Part shown: piece by piece, positions 57,501 to 64,000 of the stretch | Position numbering within the stretch: position 1 is the first letter of the stretch | Layout of the letters: the number at the start of each line of letters is the position of its first letter | NCBI RefSeq assembly: GCF_030463565.1 | Contig: NC_134643.1 | Location: forward strand, 40,028,221 to 40,092,220 | DNA from: Pelecanus crispus | Lineage: Eukaryota > Chordata > Aves > Pelecaniformes > Pelecanidae | DNA length: 64,000 nt | Reading direction: 5' to 3' | Notes under the pieces: generated by a model | The model's database searches: none | What the model saw: only the letters and a program-made list of their open reading frames with translations | What the model was told of the DNA's origin: nothing | Made by a program: the position numbers and the translations under genes

Positions 57501-60500
57501 GCTTTTAATTCAGAATAATTTTAAAAATCTTATGAAATAAAACCAAAACATTTTTTCCCCATTGTGATCGCTATGGTCTGAAAGGAGGTACTTTGCATCC
57601 AGATAGTTTCTTTCCAGTAATCTGGTACAATTAGAATATGGTGTATTGAATGTATTCATTTTACTAGAGCTGCATACTGATATTTGTTAATCAGGGTTTA
57701 GCTTCGTATAATGATCTGTCAACTCCATTAATACATTGTACAATCAAATGTATGAAGTTGGAAGTTCTCTTTCCACCTTTTTCCTAGTGTCTTAAGCTTG
57801 GTTTGTTTTTGTGAAGTGCTTTCAAAGGTTAATTTTGGGGAGGGGGAAAAATATTTACCTTTCTGTATCAAGCTAACTTGTGGCTGAACTGTTTTAGAAG
57901 TTGATAATTGCCATTTGTTTCAAATCAATGAAAATTTAAATGCAAATTAATATATTACAACTTTCCAAATATTACTGTTTTTTTTCTAAGCATGGGAAAA
58001 CAGTCCATTTTTGGACAGCATACTCTCTTTGTGCTTGATTGACAAGGAGTTAAACTAGGCAAATACTTCTAGTTTAAAGTTGTTTCACTGTTAATTATGT
58101 TAATCTATTTTACAAGTAATTTCATCATCTGCTTGTAAAACTTCTCCATACTTCTGATGGTTCAATAAGGTCATGACCATATGGACCTACGTACTTACAG
58201 TGAAGTGGCATATATTTGAAAATTTAAACTTTGCTTTCTTGATCTTAGTCTTGTTTTGATAACAAGTTAATTTGTTCATTTTTCCTTTAGGGTTTCAGTT
58301 TGAGTTCAGCTCTCCAAAATTAGTGTTTACTAACCCAATAGACATAATTTTAGTCTCAGTTAGCTTTGCTAGAATAAACTTTAATGAAAAGCAGATATAT
58401 ACAGTATTAAAAGTTCAGTGTGGAAAAAACTAAAGTTTATATGGAGGCATTACATTCTAATGTAGTTCTAATTTAATCAGTTTGTGATTGGCTTTAAGAT
58501 GCTCCTTTTTCTGCATTTGTTCACACATTGATTTCCACATATTTCAGTTTTATAGCTCTGATTTATAGAGAGGTTGTCTGTGTACACTGTGTACAATGCT
58601 CAAGGGCAGATACAAAATTTGGACCCTCCCTTTTAAGCCACAGAAACATCCATGATTTCTGATCCATAATGCTTGGCTCTGTCAGCAGTGGTAGGAGACA
58701 TGGCCTCTTAGCTCAGCACTTGAAACCACTTTAATGCTCTCTGTCCTCACAGGACAAATCGGATGGAACCACTGCATGGGTTCACTTTGACTTCTGTGCT
58801 GCAAGGTGGGCCCTGACTTTTACAAAAACAGCAACAAAAATTAAGCTTTTGAAAAATGCTTCCTAAAATATAACAACTTTGCACATGTCTTTCCACTCCT
58901 CGGAATCTTAACTGGATTGTTCTGATACTAAGGGCTCACTTAAAATTCTCACACTTTACTCCTTGTCAAAGTTCGCACTGAGAGCAGAAATGGAAAAAAT
59001 CTACTGAAAATCTTCTGTGCTTTCTCACTGTGGCTGAAGTTGAATTTGATGGCAATGTGTATAACTTGACATGTGTTTCATAGGAGGAAAAGCATTGAGG
59101 TGCTGTTGAGAATCAGGCTGTAGGATTTCCTTGGTGGGACATCTGGAGCAGCTGCAAAACAACTAGGGGATGGTCTGTGCACAAGACCAAGTCAGAATGC
59201 TATTCATTATCCCTTTGATTCAGATGGAAGAGAAAATAAATAGTTGTTTTCTGGAGATACAGCTCAGTTTCTGTTGATTCTGCTGGTGGGCTACACTTCC
59301 AGCTCAAAATTCCCACATTTTCTGTAGGTGGTCCTTGCTAACTGCTGTCTCCATTCTTGCCTCAAGCCATTGCTTTTTCTCCTATGTGACTGTTGCACAC
59401 AGCTCCTTGTCCTCCTGCCCTCGCCTCTGTCGGGGTCAGTGCAGAACCTAAGCTTGGCAGAACTTTAGCTTCATGTCACATCTCACCTCTAGTGTTGATG
59501 TCTCGTTAGTAAGCATGCTTTCGTGATCGGATGGTAATATTACGGATGTTACCACAGAGAATTAGAGAGAGAATAGCTGGCAAGATCAACATACAGAGAA
59601 CAGAAGCTTACAGAACAAGGGAGCTATGTCTTTCAGAGTAGTTACTGTATGCATAGGTTAACTGCTGGTTTTTGACGGAACGTGGTAGAAATGCCTGTAG
59701 CACAGCTTGAACGCTGTTTTTCAGAATTTGATGTGTTCATCGTTAATGTAGTATGTTTGAGGGAGTTGAATTAGATTAAAATATTTGGTAATTGTAAAGT
59801 CTTTCAAAATTTATTTCCCATTTCTGAGATGCTTTGTCTGAAGGCAGGTGTTTTTAAAATAGGGAGAAACTAGAGAAGCAAATTTGGAGTGAGAAGTGGG
59901 AGGGGTAGTAGGAGAAAGAGTAAGTTCTTACTCTTTCTTACTTATGAGAGTAAGTTCTTACTCTCATAAGAGTTCTTATGGAGGTTTTTCACAGGTGAAT
60001 GGAAGGAAATGGAGATAATATAAGGCTCTGCTTTTGCGTAACTTCCCTTTGAAACAGAACATTAACAATGGAGAGATGCTGGAAGTTGGTGATAGGGCTA
60101 GAAAGATGGGGAGGGCTATATTTCTTAGCAATGAACCAGACTTTACTAGGACATCTGCAGTTTTAGTATTTTGAACAAATGGGAGCATTTGACAAAGGAA
60201 TACAAGATTGTTATGATCCTCAAAACAGTTGGAGAGACAAAAAACACAATCAGTGACAAAAACACAAATCAGGGGAAAGAGGAAGTGTTACTATGTGCTG
60301 CGTGTATAGTGGTGCTTGGAGTTGGCATGAAGGAGGGCATGCTATGTCTTTTTTTTAACCATTTGCATTCTCTTAAGGAAGGCACTCTGAGGTATAGAAT
60401 GAGTCTGAGTGTATATCAGATCGAACCCAAGCATTGTGTAGAATAAAGATGCAGTAATTAAGAAGGTTGCTTACTTGTCTGTGAACTAAGCAGGCACTGA

Positions 60501-63500
60501 TGGTCAAGCACATAAACTAATGGCTTGGGCTAGGTAGCTTTTGTTATAAATCTTGGCGTTGACAAGTAAGAGGGACTCTGGTTTTGAGACTGAAGCAGAA
60601 CAGTCATGCAAAACCCATTTCCACCACTAGATTAAAAAAATGTACTAAACCAGTATTTTGTTACTAGATTTATAGAGACAGGTTATCAACCCAACAAGTT
60701 GAGGGTTTTCAAATTTCAAAATTCTGCTTTATGTTGTTACCAAAACCAACCTTAAGTTTGTGACTTGAATGCAAAATACTGAAATAAAATTAGTTTTATT
60801 TAAGGTTGCAGATTCAATATTTTTCTTCTGTTTGTACAGCCTTGGCCCTTTGGTGAGTAAAGTGAAGGAGTATCAAGTGGAGACCATTGTAGATACCCTC
60901 TGTACAAACATGCTTTCAGATAAAGAACAGTTACGTGACATTTCAAGCATCGGCCTTAAAACTGTGATTGGAGAACTCCCCCCAGCTTCCAGTGGTAAGG
61001 CATTTTGTACTCAAGACTATCTAGTTTTATTGTTTCATTACTAATTAAAAAATTGCAAAAGCTCAGTCCTTTAGTTCCAATGTTAAATGAACTGAATCCT
61101 CTTCACTAATTTCTACCAGAGGAGAAATGTATGGCACAAATATCCTTTTAGTTTCTTCTTCTCTGACCGTATTTCCAGATTTTACTAGTGTAAAAACTGT
61201 TTTTACTGAGGAATTGTGTTAATGTGAAAAACAAACAGTGTATGAACTTCAGTATAACAAATTGAGTGTAAAAGCTTCTATTTTAATAATTTCCTGGTGG
61301 AACATTTCTAGACTGTAGTAATAGCTAAATCTCATCTTGCTTTGTGATTGATAGCATACTATAAAATTGATTATAACCTGGGTATTTTTCTTTAATGATC
61401 TGATTTCTTGTCTCAGTTTCTGGTAAGTGTTTTGGAAAGTACCTTGTGTTTCTAACAATTGCCTGTTAAATTACTGAAATGCTTACCTGCACTTTTAAGT
61501 GAAGGCAGTCTTTCCTCCAAAAGAGATAGCAATGATGAACAGCTCATCAGTTAATGGCATTACTTTTTTATTCAAGTGCTTTTCAGATATGGTAGTGTAG
61601 GATATGAATGAGAATAGAGAAGTGATTAAAAAGGCTTTGGAAATGCAGTTTTTGGAGACTGAGGTTTTTGAACTTAAAAAATCCTTTATTGAAAGTCCAC
61701 ATAGAAGTGTTGCTTTTATCAAGCAGTAGTGAGGTGCATAAACTTTAAATAAATAACTAATTTTAAGTAAACCAGTTTAAGCTTTTATTCTTTTGTTTGC
61801 CTACACAAAACAAAAGGAGATTTTGGGGTGGAGGTAATGCTCAAACAAAAATGTGGCAAAATCTTTCAATATAATTAGTATTCCTAATACAAAAGGAACC
61901 TAGGTGTTATTTCTTGCTCTCAACTCAAACATAGATTGTTGTCTTTTTTTCTTAGCCTCTATGGCAATGTTTGAGGTCCGATTGTTATGTTTAGTTTTAG
62001 TCATATAATTAAGAATAAGCCATAAATATATATAAACTAGATTTAATACAGCTTGGAATGGTATTTATTTCACATCAAAATTCCCAGAGTGTGGTTAAAA
62101 AAACTTCATGCAAAGGAAGATAAGTGCTAGCTATTGGGTAGCTGTTACCATGATGTGAGTTTCTTCTCTCATAATTACTCCAAACAATGCTACACAGCTG
62201 GAGGAAGGGGGAACTATGGAGTTGTGGTAAAGACATTTTTACTTGAATTTTAAAATACTTTGGGTATACATTTTTTCCCCTTTCTAAGTGTTTCAGCAGT
62301 ATTTCAGGTACTTATTATTTAAGTAGCTTCTTTTGCAAAATAATTTTGGTTTGCTTTTTTGTTACACAGCTGTTCTTTAGAGGTGGCTCTATCTGCTTCT
62401 GTGCTTCCCCTTACCTTTTAGTGTATTCCTTTATTTTTACTTATAGTCCTTTTATTTATTACTCTAGACTTGTCTTTGGCCTTCACTTTCTATTGCTTGC
62501 CCTGCCAAAAGCAGTGTCCTTTCTGTTTTCTATATCTTATGGGACAACTAAGAAGCCCTCCTTCTCAGTATGTTTCTACATAGATAGTCTTTCAGCTCTA
62601 ATGCAGAGCATATGTTTCATTAGCAAACAAACCGGCTGTTCAAGCTTGTTTTGTTGGGCGGGAAAAGCTTCTTTATGTTGAGATCAGGTTGCTTTCCATA
62701 CTCACAACCATGACCTCTGGTGTCAAAAACTGTATTTTTTTTTAACTATGAAAATGCTGAGGTTTTGTTTTACTTTCAGGTTCTGCATTAGCAGCTAATG
62801 TTTGCAAAAAGATTACAGGGCGTCTCACTAGTGCTATAGCCAAGCAGGAAGATGTGTCTGTCCAACTGGAGGCACTGGATATCATGGCTGATATGCTGAG
62901 CAGGTAAACATCCCTATTCCAAAATGCTGATGAATGCTGATAATACTCCTTAAAGCTTGAACTTTAATTTTCCAAATGTTAAATTTAAATTACTTTACGT
63001 GAAATAATTTGGTAAGGTATTAAGTATAGGTGAAACTTCATTCAGAAAAAAAGAAGTGAATGTATTGAAGATGATTGATTGATTAATATTTAATCTTCTG
63101 AGAGCTACAGTTTTAAGCTTATTTTAATGTTTATTGCTCTGAGGGTGTATTTTAAACTCATTTCTTTTTTTTTTTTAAAAAAAAAAGTTCCAAAAGCTTA
63201 AATTTAAAGACTTAATTGGAATCTTTGTGATGTTTGGGGAATATTTAAAGGAATTGTTGTACAGTATATGAACAAAGTTATCTAGATTCAATTGGTTTGA
63301 GTTTGTGTTTTGTCTGTTTTAAGGCAAGGAGGACTGCTTGTTAACTTCCACCCTTCAATTCTGACCTGTCTGCTCCCCCAGCTGACTAGCCCCAGACTTG
63401 CTGTGAGGAAAAGAACCATCATTGCTCTTGGTCACCTGGTTATGAGTTGTGGCAATATGGTTTTTGTTGACCTCATTGAACATCTGTTGACAGAGCTGTC

Positions 63501-63768
63501 TAAAAATGATTCCATGTCAACAACTAGGACCTATATACAGTGTATTGCTGCTATCAGTAGGCAAGCAGGTCACAGAATAGGTAAGAAAAATATATAAATT
63601 ATCTGTAACGTTAAAAGTTTTTAGATGAGAGTAATTACTTTGCTATTTTTTTCCCTTACCAGGTGAATATCTCGAGAAAATAATTCCATTGGTTGTAAAG
63701 TTTTGTAATGTAGATGATGATGAGCTACGAGAGTATTGCATTCAAGCCTTTGAATCCTTTGTTAGGAG
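42440..63768 (+). CDS. CAND1: CAND1, cullin-associated NEDD8-dissociated protein 1, exons 1-6 (5' part)
   Basis: CAND1 is a HEAT-repeat protein that wraps around unneddylated cullin-RBX1 and exchanges substrate receptors of cullin-RING ubiquitin ligases, in cytosol and nucleus. The spliced frame starts [18 protein letters not shown] and, as far as I recall, is nearly identical to vertebrate CAND1. Coding exons: 42,440-42,507; 48,400-48,543; 60,840-60,994; 62,780-62,903; 63,324-63,580; 63,663-63,768 (68, 144, 155, 124, 257 and 106 nt). All introns have GT...AG borders and the phases fit. The 854 nt give about 284 of roughly 1,230 residues, so the gene runs past the right edge. The ATG context is strong (A at -3, G at +4). 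The N-terminal HEAT repeats encoded here belong to the arch that contacts cullin and RBX1. No stop, frameshift or missing exon is seen. Confidence 0.97.
43453..43580 (+). mobile_element. CR1 3' fragment, plus strand, in CAND1 intron 1
   Basis: About 128 bp ending in GATTCTATGATTCT, the typical CR1 3' terminus, with 'CTTAAAGGTCTTTTCCAACC' before it. It aligns almost base for base with the reverse complement of 46,302-46,438, so both copies come from the same or a closely related subfamily. It is heavily 5'-truncated. Confidence 0.9.
46302..48019 (-). mobile_element. CR1 LINE, 5'-truncated, minus strand, in CAND1 intron 1
   Basis: About 1.7 kb of a CR1 non-LTR retrotransposon is antisense to CAND1. 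The 3' end is at 46,302 (AGAATCATAGAATCATAG on the plus strand) and the truncated 5' end is near 48,019. It retains most of the reverse transcriptase; the endonuclease part is lost. The borders are T-rich (eight T before 46,302, seven T from 48,020), which could hide a short duplication but is too simple to prove one. The frame is largely open, so the insertion is moderately young. Confidence 0.93.
46551..48017 (-). pseudogene. CR1 ORF2 remnant, reverse transcriptase (truncated)
   Basis: An uninterrupted frame of 488 codons contains recognisable reverse transcriptase motifs in order: the [11 protein letters not shown] segment, NYRPVSLTS, the HGFMKGRSC segment, YLDFSKAFD (first catalytic Asp), the ADDTKLGG active-site box (second and third Asp) and the 'thumb' region with [10 protein letters not shown]. 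Between the VVNGVKSS segment and ADDTKLGG about 40 residues look out of frame ([14 protein letters not shown]...), consistent with two compensating indels. The residue before ADD is Ser where CR1 has an aromatic residue. The endonuclease domain is missing. It is not expected to be active. Confidence 0.88.
48400..48543 (+). CDS. CAND1: CAND1 coding exon 2
   Basis: 144 nt encoding [15 protein letters not shown] through NLAVK plus two bases of a Cys codon. The acceptor is TTTTGTCAG|G and the donor ATG|GTAGGT. It encodes the first HEAT-repeat helices. Confidence 0.97.
49731..49753. repeat. 23-base T homopolymer
   Basis: An uninterrupted T run, 218 bp left of the solo LTR. Read on the minus strand it is a poly-A, but no retrocopy is recognised next to it. 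It is probably length-variable and prone to sequencing error. Confidence 0.8.
49971..50583 (-). mobile_element. Solo LTR, minus strand, same family as the provirus
   Basis: The reverse complement aligns along its length with the 571-bp provirus LTR, including TG...CA ends, the TATA region and 'GTAGGAGAAGAATGTTGATAAC'. It is clearly diverged. It is flanked by a perfect 5-bp duplication ACATC (49,966-49,970 and 50,584-50,588). No internal sequence is present, so it arose by LTR-LTR recombination. The CRE reads TGACATCA and the cap-site palindrome is lost. It is interrupted by a CR1 3' fragment. It lies antisense in CAND1 intron 2. Confidence 0.92.
50054..50121 (+). mobile_element. Very short CR1 3' end nested in the solo LTR
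   Basis: About 67 bp (from AATGGTTGGACTTGATGATC to ATTCTATGATTCTATG) match the last bases of the CR1 copies in intron 1. They interrupt the LTR alignment between 'GGGGGAGAGAATCGGG' and the segment ending in 'GATGGGTTGAGATAA'. It is an extremely 5'-truncated insertion, younger than the LTR. An A run of 12 follows at once. Confidence 0.8.
52887..52914. repeat. TA-rich microsatellite
   Basis: Imperfect TATATCTCTATATATATG-type low-complexity tract within CAND1 intron 2. Confidence 0.7.
59913..59970. repeat. Two adjacent perfect palindromes in CAND1 intron 2
   Basis: Palindrome 1 (59,913-59,938) has 12-bp arms AGAAAGAGTAAG and CTTACTCTTTCT around TT. Palindrome 2 (59,941-59,970) has 14-bp arms CTTATGAGAGTAAG and CTTACTCTCATAAG around TT. 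Their shared core GAGTAAGTTCTTACTC recurs at a 30-bp distance. In RNA each would form a very tight hairpin, and in DNA a cruciform. The origin is unknown. Confidence 0.9.
60840..60994 (+). CDS. CAND1: CAND1 coding exon 3
   Basis: 155 nt encoding [19 protein letters not shown] through ELPPASS plus one base of a Gly codon. The acceptor is TTTGTACAG|C and the donor AGTG|GTAAGG. Confidence 0.97.
60995..62779 (+). other. CAND1: CAND1 intron 3 (1.8 kb)
   Basis: AT-rich intron with GT...AG ends. I see no repeat, exon or RNA gene in it. A 111-codon frame at 62,346-62,681 is rich in hydrophobic residues from T-rich DNA and is not convincing. Confidence 0.9.
62780..62903 (+). CDS. CAND1: CAND1 coding exon 4
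   Basis: 124 nt encoding [17 protein letters not shown] through ADMLS plus two bases of an Arg codon. The acceptor is ACTTTCAG|G and the donor GCAG|GTAAAC. Confidence 0.97.
62904..63323 (+). other. CAND1: CAND1 intron 4 (420 bp)
   Basis: Short AT-rich intron. It contains a T run passing into an A run at about 63,165-63,186, which could fold back, and nothing else of note. Confidence 0.9.
63324..63580 (+). CDS. CAND1: CAND1 coding exon 5
   Basis: 257 nt encoding [19 protein letters not shown] through SRQAGHRI plus one base of a Gly codon. The acceptor is TTTTAAG|G and the donor ATAG|GTAAGA. Confidence 0.97.
63581..63662 (+). other. CAND1: CAND1 intron 5 (82 bp)
   Basis: A near-minimal vertebrate intron with GTAAGA at its start and a TTTTTTCCCTTACCAG acceptor. 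Confidence 0.95.
63663..63768 (+). CDS. CAND1: CAND1 coding exon 6
   Basis: 106 nt encoding [19 protein letters not shown] through ESFVR plus two bases of an Arg codon. The donor is GGAG|GTAAGT. The next exon lies beyond the window. Confidence 0.96.
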
Positions 63769-64000
63769 GTAAGTTATTCTTGGGTATCTATTTCAGGCTT
63801 TCTTAAGATCTAATAGTGTGGTGTTTGGTTGTAAGCTGTGAAGAGACAATCTCTTTGATACAAAACATTTTTGCAAGCTTTGAGCTTGAACCGTTCTTAT
63901 AACTATCTTCTAACTTAGCTGTTAAGCAGTGTGTTATGTCTGTACTTCAGAAGCTTTTTACTGTGCCGTTGCTAGTTATGCACACAGGAGGGGGGAAGTA
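63769..64000 (+). other. CAND1: Start of CAND1 intron 6
   Basis: Begins GTAAGTTATT and runs to the window edge. Nothing else is seen in it. Confidence 0.9.

Larger units (their letters stand above)
48544..60839 (+). other. CAND1: CAND1 intron 2 (12.3 kb)
   Basis: It runs from GTAGGT to TTTGTACAG and is AT-rich. Contents: a 23-T run (49,731-49,753), an antisense solo LTR with a nested CR1 piece (49,971-50,583), a CTG-type run (about 51,152-51,166), a TA-rich tract (52,887-52,914), an 18-T run before CCCCAGG (56,243-56,260) and twin palindromes (59,913-59,970). I find no further exon or RNA gene. Confidence 0.9.

Noticed and set aside
1..64000. CRISPR arrays, bacterial operons, tRNA or rRNA genes
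   Set aside because: No regularly spaced repeats, no ribosome-binding-site organisation and no tRNA or rRNA cores were seen; the window is vertebrate nuclear DNA.

Overview
This is a piece of a bird nuclear genome. CR1 LINE fragments with the ATTCTATG-type 3' end lie on both strands, the host gene has vertebrate exon-intron structure and a CpG-island promoter, and there are class III (ERVL-like) endogenous retrovirus sequences. LTRs that look like this are, as far as I recall, common in non-galliform birds, so Neoaves is likely but not proven. The only host protein-coding gene I can support is CAND1 (plus strand). Its first six coding exons, 854 nt or about 284 of roughly 1,230 codons, are inside the window; the rest lies beyond the right edge.

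Layout. Positions 1-41,640 are AT-rich DNA upstream of CAND1 with no exon I can recognise. They hold short CR1 relics (6,579-6,772 and 16,757-17,521), an older repeat (16,478-16,690), a block bounded by degenerate inverted repeats (9,691-10,129) and one complete provirus (19,918-26,818). By remembered vertebrate synteny GRIP1 should lie further left, but nothing of it is visible. The CpG island at about 41,640-42,960 holds the CAND1 promoter, with two oppositely oriented ZNF143-like sites around a 10-bp palindrome and a CCAAT box. CAND1 exon 1 (42,440-42,507) is followed by a 5.9-kb intron with a 1.7-kb antisense CR1 and a short sense CR1, exon 2 (48,400-48,543), a 12.3-kb intron with an antisense solo LTR that itself carries a tiny CR1 insertion, and then exons 3-6 between 60,840 and 63,768.

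The provirus is the most unusual object. Its two 571-bp LTRs read as identical, so it inserted recently. It has a tRNA-Lys-type primer site, complete open gag and pol frames, no env and no visible dUTPase. gag and pol share one reading frame and are separated by a single UAG, followed 10 nt later by a perfect 6-bp hairpin, which fits stop-codon readthrough. Gag appears to begin with a membrane domain of about 125 residues: hydrophobic segments, two N-glycosylation sequons in the loop and a basic stretch after the last segment. It has no CCHC zinc knuckle. The LTR has a perfect CRE (TGACGTCA) just upstream of its TATA box and an 18-bp perfect palindrome near the predicted RNA start. A diverged solo LTR of the same family lies inverted in CAND1 intron 2.

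Other structures of note are a pair of perfect palindromes 30 bp apart in CAND1 intron 2 (59,913-59,970) and inverted CR1 3' ends in intron 1 that could pair in the pre-mRNA.
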